In this document: one piece after another, positions 1 through 8,640 of the stretch | How the letters are laid out: the number at the start of each line of letters is the position of its first letter | Numbering within the stretch: position 1 is the stretch's first letter | DNA from: Streptosporangiaceae bacterium | GTDB lineage: Bacteria; Actinomycetota; Actinomycetes; Streptosporangiales; Streptosporangiaceae | NCBI GenBank assembly: GCA_030041195.1 | Contig: JASHOI010000393.1 | Span: 1 to 27,177 of the forward strand | DNA length: 27,177 bases | Direction: 5' to 3' | Position numbers and translations under genes: made by a program | Notes under the pieces: generated by a model | What the model saw: the letters and a program-made list of their open reading frames with translations, nothing else | Databases searched by the model: none | Told to the model about the DNA's origin: nothing

Positions 1-1
1 G

Positions 2-1075
2 GCTCGTGCCGAGCGGGCGCTCGCCGCGCTGCGCGGCTTCACCTTGCAGGTGGGCCGGCCGGCCCGGCCGATGCTCGCGGCGTCGGCGCCGGACGTGGCC
101 GCCGCGCTCGGCAGGATCAGCCCGGCGGCTTCGGAGTGGAAGGTGGACGGCATCCGGATCCAGGTACACCGGGCGGGCGGCGAGGTGGCCGTGTTCACCC
201 GGACCCTGGACGACATCACCGCCCGGGTGCCCGAGATCGTCGAGGCGGCGCTGTCCCTGCCGGTAACCGCCGTGGTGCTCGACGGTGAGGCGGTGGCGCT
301 CGCACCGGACGGAAGGCCGCGTCCGTTCCAGGTCACCGCGGCCAGGACCGCCAGCCAGGCCGACGTCGGGCGGATGCGGGAGCAGACCCCGCTCACGCCG
401 TTCCTGTTCGACCTGCTGCACCTGGACAGCACCGACCTGATCGACGCGCCGGCCAGCGAGCGGCACCGCCGGCTCTCCCAGATAGCGCCGGCCACGCTGC
501 TCATCCCCCGCATCGTCACCGCGGACCTGGCCGAGGCCGAGGCGTTCTTCGCCGACGCGGTCGCCCGCGGTCACGAAGGCGTCGTGATGAAGTCGCTCGA
601 CGCGCCGTACCGGGCCGGGCGCCGCGGCGGTGAGTGGATCAAGGTCAAGCCCCGGCACACGCTTGACCTTGTGATTCTGGCGGCAGAGTGGGGCCACGGG
701 CGGCGCCGCGGCGTCCTGTCCAACCTGCACCTCGGCGCCCGCGACCCGGAAACCGGCGGCCTGGTGATGCTCGGCAAGACGTTCAAGGGCCTGACCGACG
801 AGATGCTCGCCTGGCAGACGGCCAGGCTGCTCGACCTGGCGGACCCGCCGGTGGCCGCCGCGGCGGACGCCGATCGCCGGGAGGCCTACGGCGTGGTCTG
901 GGTCCGCCCCGAACTCGTCGTGGAGATCGCGTTCGACGGGGTGCAGGCGAGCCGCCGCTATCCCGGCGGCCTGGCCCTGCGGTTTGCCCGCGTGCTGCGG
1001 TACCGGCCGGACAAGAAAGCGAACGAGGCAGACACTATTGATGATGTTCGCGCGATTTGGGCCGGCGAAGCCTAA
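2..1075 (+). CDS. ATP-dependent DNA ligase, LigB-like (5' end missing)
   Basis: Seals nicks in duplex DNA using ATP through a covalent lysyl-AMP. The reading frame is open from base 2, so the N-terminal DNA-binding domain lies outside the window; the ATG/TTG codons near 44-71 are internal. The adenylation core is clear: motif I EWKVDGIR (nucleophile K at about base 139), motif III VLDGEAV, motif IIIa FLFDLLHLD, motif IV HEGVVMKS and motif V WIKVKP. An OB-fold follows, with the typical RRGVLSNLHLGARD and VVEIAFDGVQ blocks. This matches actinobacterial LigB, a stand-alone ATP-dependent ligase distinct from NAD-dependent LigA. No polymerase or phosphoesterase domain of LigD is seen in the visible part, but an N-terminal fusion upstream cannot be excluded. 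The stop is TAA at 1073-1075, followed by a 130-bp AT-richer gap. Confidence 0.9.
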   Translation, partial: ARAERALAALRGFTLQVGRPARPMLAASAPDVAAALGRISPAASEWKVDGIRIQVHRAGGEVAVFTRTLDDITARVPEIVEAALSLPVTAVVLDGEAVALAPDGRPRPFQVTAARTASQADVGRMREQTPLTPFLFDLLHLDSTDLIDAPASERHRRLSQIAPATLLIPRIVTADLAEAEAFFADAVARGHEGVVMKSLDAPYRAGRRGGEWIKVKPRHTLDLVILAAEWGHGRRRGVLSNLHLGARDPETGGLVMLGKTFKGLTDEMLAWQTARLLDLADPPVAAAADADRREAYGVVWVRPELVVEIAFDGVQASRRYPGGLALRFARVLRYRPDKKANEADTIDDVRAIWAGEA

Positions 1076-1205
1076 AGCATTTTTCCAGGCTCGGTAAAGA
1101 TCGGGTCAATGGCTCTTTTCTCGGTCCGCAGTAATCGAGTTCTTCGAGTAATTTCGGCATTCGGAATCCTGGAACCAGCGGGCGGCATCGACATATCTCC
1201 GGAGC
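1076..1205. other. AT-richer intergenic gap after the ligase gene
   Basis: 130 bp, visibly less GC-rich than its surroundings. It probably holds the end of the ligase transcript and the promoter for the glycosyltransferase/malic enzyme pair. A weak inverted repeat (AGCCT at 1069-1073 and AGGCT near 1087-1091) has a T5 run inside its loop and is not a convincing terminator. I could not assign -35/-10 boxes with confidence. Confidence 0.4.
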
Positions 1206-2813
1206 GTGGTGGGGTACGGGAGCGGGCGGGGTGGAACAGCCGGCCTGACGAGAACGGACCCCCGCGCGCCACATCTCGTCTCGCCGGTCCGGCCGCCCGC
1301 ACCGGCTCCGCGTTCCGGACCTCTCGGCTGGACTGCCGTCGCCGCCATCGCGATCTCGGTGCTTTTGATGAGCTTCGTGTGCGCGACCGGGCCGAGCGCC
1401 GCGGTGCCGAACATGCGGCGGACCTGGCCGCTCCCGCCGCTGTGGTACCCGCTGCACCTGCCCGAGGCCGCGGTGGTCGCGCTGATCTACTCCGCGATCG
1501 TGCTCGGCGGGGCCGGGGTGGCCTGCGGCCTGGTCGCGGTGCGGCGCGGTGCCCGGCCGAATATGCGGCTGCTGGTGGCGGGCGCGATCGTCGCGGTCAT
1601 CGCCCTGGCCCTGCTGCCCCCCGGCGGGTCCACGGACAGCCTCAGCTACGCGGCCTACGGCCGGATCGCCCTGCTCGGCCACAACCCGTACATAATGACG
1701 CCCTCGCAGTTGCGCGCGATCGGCGACCCGATCGGCAGGCAGACGACCCGCAACTGGGCGGTCGACCCCTCGCTCTACGGCCCGGTCGCGATCGTGGTCG
1801 ACTGGACGGCGGCGAAGCTGGGCGGCACCACGATCTCCTACATCGTGTTCTGGCTGAAGGTGATGTTCGCGCTGTCTTTCGGCGTGATCGCGCTCGCGCT
1901 GGACCGCCTTTTCCGGGGTGACCCGGCCGCCCGGGTCAGGGCGCACCTGCTGTGGACCCTGAACCCGCTGATGCTGTGGGCGGTGGTCGGCGGCGATCAC
2001 ATCGACGGAGTCGGCGCCGGCCTGGGGATCCTTGGCCTGCTGGTGGCCCGCACGGCCACGGCGGGCCGCGGCGCCAAGATCCCGCCCGCCCGGGCCCTGG
2101 CCGCCGGGCTGCTGGTCGGCGCGGCCATCGGGATCAAGGCGCCGTACTTTCCGCTCGGGCTCGCGCTCGCCTGGTCCTGCCGCAACTCGATCAAGGCCGC
2201 GGCCGCCGCGGGCGCCGGGGCCGTCGTGGCCCTGGTCCCCGGCTACCTGATCGCCGGGCCCGCGGCGGTCAAGGACCTGGTGCGCACCGGCAGCAACCTG
2301 GTCACCTTCGACAGCTTCTGGCGGCTGTTCTACCCGCCGTTCGGCTATGACAGCATGCCGCGCGGGCTCGAGGTCTTCGCGGCGCTGGGCTGCGTGGCCG
2401 TAGCAGCCTTGCTGGCGTGGCGGCTGCCTCCAGGGCCAGCGCACCTGCCCACCATCCGGCCCGCCGTTGTGCTGATGCTGGCCTGGCTGCTGGTATGGCC
2501 GCTGCAGCGGCCCTGGTACGACGCGATCGCGTTTTGCCTGCTGGCCGTGTTCGGGGCGTCCCGGCTGGACTGGCTGGTGCTGATCCGCGCGGTTCCCGCG
2601 GCGATGGCGGTGGCCACCGGCGCGGGCGGCGGCCTGCACATTGCGGCCCCGTTGGGGCTGACGCACGTCATCCAGTTCGTCGGGAGCGAGCTGTCGCCCT
2701 GGGTCCGCCTGGGAACGGCCGTCGCAGCGGTCATACTGTGTGTTCTTGGCGCCTGGACCTCGCGCCAATCGCGGGCAGAACGACCCGCGGTGGAGGTGGC
2801 TGCACCGACGTAG
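1206..2813 (+). CDS. GT-C family polyprenol-phosphate-mannose-dependent glycosyltransferase-like membrane protein (MptA/MptB type)
   Basis: About 535 aa, strongly hydrophobic, with roughly 11-13 membrane segments from residue 40 to 525. The first large loop carries PPGGSTDSLSYAAYGR (D144) followed by LLGHNPY, matching the STD-x-x-Y-A-x-x-GR / NPY block of actinobacterial MptA/MptB alpha-1,6-mannosyltransferases, where the Asp is the catalytic base. A later RPWYDA block in a re-entrant region also fits. Members use polyprenyl-phosphate-mannose outside the membrane to extend lipomannan or related glycans. The start is a GTG at 1206 with GGAG a few bases upstream; the first 40 residues are Pro/Arg-rich and a later start is possible. 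The stop is only 16 nt before the malic enzyme ATG, so the two are probably co-transcribed although they share no obvious pathway. The exact sugar and acceptor cannot be told from sequence. Confidence 0.75.
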   Translation: MVGYGSGRGGTAGLTRTDPRAPHLVSPVRPPAPAPRSGPLGWTAVAAIAISVLLMSFVCATGPSAAVPNMRRTWPLPPLWYPLHLPEAAVVALIYSAIVLGGAGVACGLVAVRRGARPNMRLLVAGAIVAVIALALLPPGGSTDSLSYAAYGRIALLGHNPYIMTPSQLRAIGDPIGRQTTRNWAVDPSLYGPVAIVVDWTAAKLGGTTISYIVFWLKVMFALSFGVIALALDRLFRGDPAARVRAHLLWTLNPLMLWAVVGGDHIDGVGAGLGILGLLVARTATAGRGAKIPPARALAAGLLVGAAIGIKAPYFPLGLALAWSCRNSIKAAAAAGAGAVVALVPGYLIAGPAAVKDLVRTGSNLVTFDSFWRLFYPPFGYDSMPRGLEVFAALGCVAVAALLAWRLPPGPAHLPTIRPAVVLMLAWLLVWPLQRPWYDAIAFCLLAVFGASRLDWLVLIRAVPAAMAVATGAGGGLHIAAPLGLTHVIQFVGSELSPWVRLGTAVAAVILCVLGAWTSRQSRAERPAVEVAAPT

Positions 2814-2829
2814 CCGGAAGGGGCCTTCG

Positions 2830-4533
2830 ATGAAGACGGTCTGGACCGGTGACGACGGTGCCTGGCACACAACGCTGCGCGGGCGGCAAGTCCTCGTCGA
2901 CCCAAGAATCAACAAGGGAACCGCGTTCAGCGAGGACGAGCGGCGCGAACTCGGCGTCACCGGGCTCATCCCGAGCGGTCACATCACCCTGGACGGGCAG
3001 GTGTCCCGGGTGTACGCGCAGTACCAGAAGCAGACCACCGACCTGGCCCGGAACGTGCTGCTGAACGAGGTCCGCGACCGCAACGAGGTGCTGTACTACC
3101 AGCTGCTGACCCGGTACCTCACCGAGATGCTGCCGATCGTGTACACCCCGACCGTCGGCCAGGCCATCGAGCAGTACAGCCACGAATACCGCCGTCCGCG
3201 CGGCGTATACCTGACGGTCGACCGCCCCGACCTGATCGAGATCTCGCTGAAAGCGCCGGGGCTCGGCCAGGGAGAGGTTGACCTGGTCGTGGCCACCGAC
3301 GCCGGGGCGATCCTCGGGATCGGCGACTGGGGCGTGGGCGGCATCGGCATCGCGGTCGGCAAGCTCGCCGTGTACACCGCGGCCGCCGGAATCGACCCGA
3401 ACCGGGCACTGCCGGTCATGCTCGACGTGGGCACCGACCGGCAGAGCCTGCTCGACGACCCGCTGTACATCGGGAACCGGCGCCCGCGGGCCCGCGAAGC
3501 CACCTACGACCGGTTCCTCGACGCGTTCGTCACCGCGGTCGGCAAGCTGTTCCCCGGAGCGCTGCTGCACTGGGAGGACATCGGCGTGAGCAACGCGAGG
3601 CGGCTGCTGGACCGGTACCGCTACCAGACGCTCTCGTTCAACGACGACATCCAGGGCACCGGCGCGGTCAACCTGGCCGCGGTGCTCGCCGCGGCCCGTG
3701 CCACCGGGGTCGGACTGGCCGAGCACCGGATCGTGATCTTCGGGGCGGGCACGGCCGGCACCGGCATCGCCGACCAGCTCACCGCCGCGATGCTGGCCGA
3801 CGGGCTGTCCGAGGACCAGGCACGGGCGAGATTCTGGGCGATCGACCGGGCGGGCCTGCTCACCACGGCGACCCCGGGCCTCGGCGCGGCTCAGCGCCGG
3901 TACGCGCGCCCCGAGGCCGAGGTGGCCGGGTGGCCGCGGGACGACTCGATCGGCGGCGTCGGGCTGGCCGAGGTGGTGCGCCGGGTGCACCCGACGATCC
4001 TGATCGGCACGTCCACCCGCGCGGGCAGCTTCACCGAGCCCGTGGTCAGCGACATGGCCGCGCACTGCGCCCGGCCGGTGATCCTGCCGATGTCGAACCC
4101 GACCTCGCTGTCCGAGGCGCTGCCCGCCGACCTGATCCGGTGGACCGGCGGCCGGGCGCTCGTGGCCACCGGCAGCCCGTTCCCGCCCGTCGACTACCGC
4201 GGGGTCAGATACGTGATCGGCCAGGCCAACAACGCGCTGATCTTCCCCGGCCTTGGCCTCGGCGTCATCACCGCCCGGGCCGCGCAGGTGACCGACAACA
4301 TGCTGGCGGCCGCGGCGCACGCGGTGTCGGGGCTCGTCGACACCGCGACCCCGGGCGCGCCGTTGCTGCCCGAGGTCGAGGCGCTGCGCGAGACGTCGGT
4401 CGCGGTCGCCGCCGCCGTGGCACGGGCCGCCGCTGACGATGGGGTGGCAGGCGCCAGCCTGGACGGGGACCTGCCGTCGCGCATCCGCGCGCTGATGTGG
4501 GAGCCCGTCTACCGGCCCGTCCGCGCCGCCTAG
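2830..4533 (+). CDS. maeA: NAD-type malic enzyme (malate dehydrogenase, oxaloacetate-decarboxylating)
   Basis: Oxidatively decarboxylates L-malate to pyruvate and CO2 in the cytosol. 567 aa, the length of the long bacterial/eukaryotic type (E. coli MaeA about 565). Visible motifs: IVYTPTVG (catalytic Tyr105); the IGDWGVGGIGIAVGK block with catalytic Lys178; metal ligands in HWED (E249, D250) and FNDDIQGTG (D273); the dinucleotide loop GAGTAGTG at 305-312; and the late MSNPTS and IGQANNALIFPG blocks. The ATG at 2830 is chosen because GGAAGGGG lies 7 nt upstream and the family N-terminus aligns; a longer frame from 2740 would overlap the glycosyltransferase. Preference for NAD over NADP is inferred from family type. 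The TAG stop overlaps the stop of the convergent pnkp gene, so there is no room for a terminator. Confidence 0.93.
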   Translation: MKTVWTGDDGAWHTTLRGRQVLVDPRINKGTAFSEDERRELGVTGLIPSGHITLDGQVSRVYAQYQKQTTDLARNVLLNEVRDRNEVLYYQLLTRYLTEMLPIVYTPTVGQAIEQYSHEYRRPRGVYLTVDRPDLIEISLKAPGLGQGEVDLVVATDAGAILGIGDWGVGGIGIAVGKLAVYTAAAGIDPNRALPVMLDVGTDRQSLLDDPLYIGNRRPRAREATYDRFLDAFVTAVGKLFPGALLHWEDIGVSNARRLLDRYRYQTLSFNDDIQGTGAVNLAAVLAAARATGVGLAEHRIVIFGAGTAGTGIADQLTAAMLADGLSEDQARARFWAIDRAGLLTTATPGLGAAQRRYARPEAEVAGWPRDDSIGGVGLAEVVRRVHPTILIGTSTRAGSFTEPVVSDMAAHCARPVILPMSNPTSLSEALPADLIRWTGGRALVATGSPFPPVDYRGVRYVIGQANNALIFPGLGLGVITARAAQVTDNMLAAAAHAVSGLVDTATPGAPLLPEVEALRETSVAVAAAVARAAADDGVAGASLDGDLPSRIRALMWEPVYRPVRAA

Positions 4534-7094
4534 AGCCGAGGGTCAACGGGCTCGCTCTCCAGGGCCAGAACGCCGAACACGCACTCGTGCACCCGGTGCA
4601 GGGGCTCCCCGGCCGCGAAGCGTTCCAGCCCCTCGATGCCCAGGGCGAACTCGCGCAGGGCCAGCGACCGCTTATGGCCGAGACTGCGGGACCGCAGCCG
4701 GGCGAGGTTGCGTGCGGCCGAGTACTCGGGCCCGTAGATCAGCCGCAGGTACTCGGGGCCGCGGCACTTGACGCCGGGCTGCGCCAGCCCCTTGGGCCCG
4801 CGGTGGATCGCGTCGGCGGGCTTGACGACCATGCCCTCGCCGCCGGCCGCGGTCAGCTCGCACCACCAGGCGATGGCGGCGTCCTCGCTGACCGTATTGC
4901 CGAGATCGACGGTGATCGACCGGGTTCGGCGCAGCACGGCGGGATCGCGGTCGCACAGCCGGCCGAGCACCTCGAGGTGCCAGCCGTGGCCGCGCCTGGC
5001 GTGTACCGAGCCCTCCCCGGCCAGGACCTGGAACGGCGCCAGCTTGAGGTCGTCCACCGACGCCACCGGCCAGCAGTAGCGGCGGTAGGCGACGACGAAC
5101 CCTGCCGCTGCCCCGGCGCGCTCGGTCGTCTGCCCGAGCAGATCGGACACGTCGACGCCGCGGGCGGCCGCGGCGGCCAGGACCGGCACCTCGGCCGCCA
5201 GCGCCGCGGTGGCGGCGGCGCCGACCTGCGCGTACTGGCCGCGCAGCAGCTCGCCCGCCTTGGCCGACCAGGGCAGCAGCTCGCAGTCGAGGGCCAGCCA
5301 GTCGGTCGCCAGCTCCTGCCACAGGCCAGCCGCGCTGGCCGCTGCCGTCACCCGGCCGATGAGCTCCCGCTCCACCGAAAGGTCCTCGAAGAACGCCCGC
5401 CCGGTCCTGGTGTAGATCACCCCGGGGCCGCCGCCCTCGATGCCGAACCTGCGTCCGGCCACGGACTCGTCCCGGCATGCGATCACGATCGCCCGCGATC
5501 CCATGTGCTTCTCTTCGCAGACCACGTCGGTCACGCCCGCCGCGCGGTAACCCCCGAACGCCTCGCCGGGGTGCTCGAGAAGCCCGTCCGCGCCGGACGT
5601 CTCCGCCGGTGACATGGTGGGCGGCAGGTAGATGAGCCAGCGGGGATCGATGGCGAACCGGCTCATGACCTCGAGGGCGGCGGCCGCGTTCTCCGCACGG
5701 ATGGTCACCGTGGACCCGGTGAGCCGGGTCTCGACGATCCGTTTGCCGGTGACGTCCCCGATGTCGAGCTCGGCGGGCTCGCGCCCGTCGTCGGCGCGCT
5801 GGCCGGCCGCGCCCGCCTGGCCCGGGGCGTCCAGCGGCCTGGCCGGCTCGTAGTAGACCTTCCGGGCCGGTACCGACACGATCTCGCGTTCCGGGTACCG
5901 GAGCGCGGTGAGCTTGCCGCCGAACACGCAGCCCGTGTCCAGGCAGATCGTCCCGTTCACCCAGACCGGCTCGGGCACCGGCGTGTGCCCGTAGACCACC
6001 ATGGCCCGGCCGCGGTAGTCCTGCGCCCACGGGTACCGGACCGGGAGCCCGTATTCGTCGGTCTCCCCGGTTGTGTCGCCGTACAGCGCGAACGACCGCA
6101 CCGCCGCCGACGCCCGGCCGTGCATCGCGGCGGGCAGCCCGGCGTGCGCGACCACCAGCTTCCCGTCGTCAAAGACCAGGTGGCTGAGCAGGCGGTCGGC
6201 GAACGCTGCGGCCTGCTGGCTGAACTCGGGCGGCTCGGCAGCGAGCTGGGCCAGGCTCTGCGCCAGGCCGTGGGCGACGCTGACGTCGCGCCCGCGCAGC
6301 GCCTTGACCAGCTTGGCCTCGTGGTTGCCGGCCACCGAGACCCCGGATCCCTCCGCGGTCATGCCCATCACCAGGCGCAGCACGGCGGGCGTGGCCGGGC
6401 CCCGGTCGACCAGGTCCCCGACGAAGACCGCGGTCCTGCCAGCGGGGTGGCGCGCCGAGGCGCCGCCGGCGTCCACCGCGTAGCCGAGCCTGCCGAGCAG
6501 TTCGGCGAGCTCGTCGTAGCATCCGTGCACGTCCCCGATGATGTCGAACGGGCCGTGATCGCCCCGGCGGTCGTTCCACACCGGCTCGCGCTCGATCACG
6601 GCGGCGTCCGCCTCGGCCTCGCCGGGCAGCACGAACACCCGGTGGAATCCTTCCCGGCGGAGCCCGCCCAGGCTGCGGCGGAGCTGGGTGTGCTGCTGAC
6701 GCAGCACGTGACGGCCGAACGCGCGGTCGGGGCGGGCCGCGTTCCGCGCCGCGCAGACCGCCTCGGGCACGTCGAGGACGATCGCCACCGCGAGCACGTG
6801 GTGCTTTCTGGCCAGCTCGATCAGCGACCTGCGCGCGGCTGGCTGCACGCTGGTCGCGTCGATCACCGTCAGCCGGCCGGCCGCCAGCCGCTTGCCCGCG
6901 ATGTAGTGCAGCACGTCGAACGCGTCGGCGGTGGCGGACTGGTCATCCGGGTTGTCGCTGACCAGGCCGCGGCAGAAGTCGGACGAGATGACCTCGGTGG
7001 CCAGGAAGTGCCGCGCGGCGAACGTCGACTTCCCGGATCCGGAGATGCCGACCAGGGCGACCAGCGCGAGATCGGGGATCTTGATAACGGTCAT
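4530..7094 (-). CDS. pnkp: Polynucleotide kinase-phosphatase-ligase Pnkp (bacterial RNA repair)
   Basis: Repairs cleaved RNA together with Hen1: phosphorylates 5'-OH ends, removes 2',3'-cyclic and 3' phosphates, then adenylylates and seals. 854 aa, the usual size (Clostridium thermocellum Pnkp about 870). Kinase: P-loop GISGSGKST at 16-24 with K22. Metallophosphatase (about 183-400): GDVHG (D188, H190), FVGDLVDRG (D227), AGNHE (N257, H258), VAHAGLP (H317), YGHTPV (H370), CLDTGC (D386). Ligase: CEEKHMGSRA (nucleophile K529), IYTRTGRAFF, LDCELLPW, GEGMVVKP and VKCRG. All three active sites look intact. The start at 7094 is chosen because ATGA overlaps the hen1 stop, giving translational coupling, and MTVIKIPDLALVALVG fits the family; a longer frame from 7241 would run inside hen1. 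The 3' end overlaps the convergent malic enzyme stop by 4 bp. Confidence 0.96.
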   Translation of the reverse strand: MTVIKIPDLALVALVGISGSGKSTFAARHFLATEVISSDFCRGLVSDNPDDQSATADAFDVLHYIAGKRLAAGRLTVIDATSVQPAARRSLIELARKHHVLAVAIVLDVPEAVCAARNAARPDRAFGRHVLRQQHTQLRRSLGGLRREGFHRVFVLPGEAEADAAVIEREPVWNDRRGDHGPFDIIGDVHGCYDELAELLGRLGYAVDAGGASARHPAGRTAVFVGDLVDRGPATPAVLRLVMGMTAEGSGVSVAGNHEAKLVKALRGRDVSVAHGLAQSLAQLAAEPPEFSQQAAAFADRLLSHLVFDDGKLVVAHAGLPAAMHGRASAAVRSFALYGDTTGETDEYGLPVRYPWAQDYRGRAMVVYGHTPVPEPVWVNGTICLDTGCVFGGKLTALRYPEREIVSVPARKVYYEPARPLDAPGQAGAAGQRADDGREPAELDIGDVTGKRIVETRLTGSTVTIRAENAAAALEVMSRFAIDPRWLIYLPPTMSPAETSGADGLLEHPGEAFGGYRAAGVTDVVCEEKHMGSRAIVIACRDESVAGRRFGIEGGGPGVIYTRTGRAFFEDLSVERELIGRVTAAASAAGLWQELATDWLALDCELLPWSAKAGELLRGQYAQVGAAATAALAAEVPVLAAAAARGVDVSDLLGQTTERAGAAAGFVVAYRRYCWPVASVDDLKLAPFQVLAGEGSVHARRGHGWHLEVLGRLCDRDPAVLRRTRSITVDLGNTVSEDAAIAWWCELTAAGGEGMVVKPADAIHRGPKGLAQPGVKCRGPEYLRLIYGPEYSAARNLARLRSRSLGHKRSLALREFALGIEGLERFAAGEPLHRVHECVFGVLALESEPVDPRL

Positions 7095-8551
7095 CGCCGG
7101 AACACCGCCAGCTGGGATGGGCAGCCCAGGTCGGCGCCGTCGGGCCCGGTGCCCCGCGGCCCGATGCCGGAGAGCTCCACCCGGTAGCCGTACCTGGCCG
7201 CGACCCCGTCGGCCCACGCCCGCAGCTGCGGCCTGGTCCACTCGAACCGGTGATCGCCGTGCCGGAAACTCCCGGGACCCAGCCCCGCCAGCAGCGCGTT
7301 GTACTCCGCGTTCGGGGTTGTGATGACCACGGTGTCGGGCCTGGCGTGACCGAACACGACTTTCTCGAACGCTACGATCCGGGGCGGGTCGAGGTGCTCG
7401 ATGACCTCGACGACGGCCGCGGTGTCGAAGCCGTCGAGCCGGCTGTCCCGGTAGGTCAGCGAGCCGTGCAGCAGCTGTACCCGGTCCCGCTGCCTGGGCG
7501 ACATGCCGTCCAGGTGCAGCCGCTTTGCGGCCGCCTCCAGCGCGCGGTGCGAGACGTCAAGGCCCACGATCCGCTGCAGCCCGGGCTGCTTCACCAGCTC
7601 GGCGAGCAGCTTGCCGGAACCGCAGCCGAGGTCGAGCACGCTCCGGGCGCCGCTGGCGGTGATCACGCCGAGCACCGCTGCCAGGCGCCGCTCGTGCAGC
7701 GTTGCTGGCCCGGGGGGACGACCCCCCCAAACCCCCCCGCCAAGGCCGACCCACCGCTCCACGGACTCCTCGCCCGCGTCCTGCTCCTGGTCGCTGCGGT
7801 CGGGGTCGGCCGCGTCGTCGGCGAACAGCGCGGCCAGGGCGGCCCTGGTCAGGCGCTGGTCGTGGCGCAGGTAGCGCCGGGCGATCAGGTCGTGCTCCGG
7901 GTGCTCAGCGAGCCACTGGCCGCCGCGGCGCAGCAGCTTGCCCACCTCGTCGTCGCCGACCCAGTAGTGCTTGTCGTCGTCGAGCACCGGCAGCAGCACG
8001 AACAGGTGCTCGAGCAGGCTGCGCAGCCGGACCGTGGCCGCGAGCCGCAACGCCAGATACCGGCTGGCTCCCCACTCCGGGAACTGGGCGTCCAGCGGCA
8101 GACCCCGCGCCTGGACCGTGTAGCCGAGCGGCTCGAACAGGCGGCTGGCCAGGTCCTGCCCGCCACGGCACGGCACCACCGGAAGCGCGGCCTCGAGCGG
8201 GATGGGCCGGTCGGCGAGTTCCTGCCGCTCCTTACTGCGGCCGCTCATCGCGGTGCCGAACAGCCGGCCCAGAGCCACGGAAAGAAACGACGAGGCCGCG
8301 TACGGCCGGTCGTTCACGTAGTGGGCCAGCGCGAACCGCGAGGCCGCCGCGGCACGCCGGCCGGCGACCAGGCCGACCGGGTCGATGTCCACCAGCACCG
8401 CTGCCGAGCAGCGCTCGTCGGTTGCCTCCGGGTACACCACGTGGGCGGTGCCGAAGCCGAACTCGGCGACGTGGTGCCGGGCGGGATTCTTGTGCAGCAG
8501 GAATCCCAGGTCGGTCGCTGGGCGATGGGTGGTCGAGATCGTCAGGAGCAC
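7091..8551 (-). CDS. hen1: 3'-terminal RNA ribose 2'-O-methyltransferase Hen1
   Basis: Methylates the 2'-OH of the 3'-terminal nucleotide of broken RNA before Pnkp sealing, which protects the repaired junction from re-cleavage. 486 aa. The N-terminal half (about 1-240) is the bacterial-specific Pnkp-activating/ligase-associated domain (HHVAEFGFGTAHVVYPEA; YVNDRPYAASSFLSVALGRLFGTAMSGRSKERQ). The C-terminal half is a class I methyltransferase with SAM loop VLDLGCGSGKL (305-315) and the HEN1 metal site EVIEH (E382, E385, H386) plus H434 in GDHRFEW. The start is GTG at 8551 with CGGAG 10 nt upstream; the stop overlaps the pnkp start as ATGA. Odd point: residues 267-284 form a Gly/Trp/Pro-rich insert coded by two G7 tracts (7722-7738) and an adjacent C6 run. 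Related Hen1 proteins have a short linker here. Confidence 0.95.
   Translation of the reverse strand: MLLTISTTHRPATDLGFLLHKNPARHHVAEFGFGTAHVVYPEATDERCSAAVLVDIDPVGLVAGRRAAAASRFALAHYVNDRPYAASSFLSVALGRLFGTAMSGRSKERQELADRPIPLEAALPVVPCRGGQDLASRLFEPLGYTVQARGLPLDAQFPEWGASRYLALRLAATVRLRSLLEHLFVLLPVLDDDKHYWVGDDEVGKLLRRGGQWLAEHPEHDLIARRYLRHDQRLTRAALAALFADDAADPDRSDQEQDAGEESVERWVGLGGGVWGGRPPGPATLHERRLAAVLGVITASGARSVLDLGCGSGKLLAELVKQPGLQRIVGLDVSHRALEAAAKRLHLDGMSPRQRDRVQLLHGSLTYRDSRLDGFDTAAVVEVIEHLDPPRIVAFEKVVFGHARPDTVVITTPNAEYNALLAGLGPGSFRHGDHRFEWTRPQLRAWADGVAARYGYRVELSGIGPRGTGPDGADLGCPSQLAVFRR
7712..7738. repeat. Double C7/G7 homopolymer with adjacent GC hairpin inside hen1
   Basis: On the plus strand this reads G6 (7712-7717), ACGA, C7 (7722-7728), AAA, C7 (7732-7738). 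The G6 and the first C run form a perfect 6-bp stem with a 4-nt loop. On the coding (minus) strand it is G7-TTT-G7-TCGT-C6. It encodes GGGVWGGRPPG in the Hen1 linker. It is a candidate slippage site and could form G-rich secondary structure. Confidence 0.85.
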
Positions 8552-8640
8552 GCGGCTTCACTCCGGGTTGACGTCGCGGAGCGCAAGGCTAACAGCCGGC
8601 CTGGCGGGGTCTCGACGCATTTACGCCCGGCGGTACCGGG
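8552..8640 (-). promoter_or_regulatory. Candidate hen1-pnkp promoter and leader
   Basis: 89 nt between the DUF4282 stop and the hen1 GTG, read on the minus strand. It contains TCGAGA, an 18-nt gap, then TAGCCT, a weak match to actinobacterial housekeeping promoters (TTGACN / TAGRRT). This would start RNA near 8575, just ahead of the CGGAG ribosome site. The fit is modest; read-through from the DUF4282 gene is equally possible. Confidence 0.3.

Noticed and set aside
1035..2969. 644-codon open frame antisense to the glycosyltransferase gene
   Set aside because: GC-rich DNA keeps antisense frames open; the product is Arg/Gly/Asp-rich low complexity, while the plus strand has a coherent membrane protein.
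2731..4320. 529-codon frame antisense to the malic enzyme gene
   Set aside because: Low-complexity shadow of a clearly conserved enzyme on the other strand.
5985..7187. 400-codon frame antisense to pnkp
   Set aside because: Shadow of Pnkp, whose active-site motifs are all present on the minus strand.
7095..7241. Extended pnkp start at 7241
   Set aside because: It would add 49 non-conserved residues inside hen1; the ATGA overlap at 7094 gives the family start.
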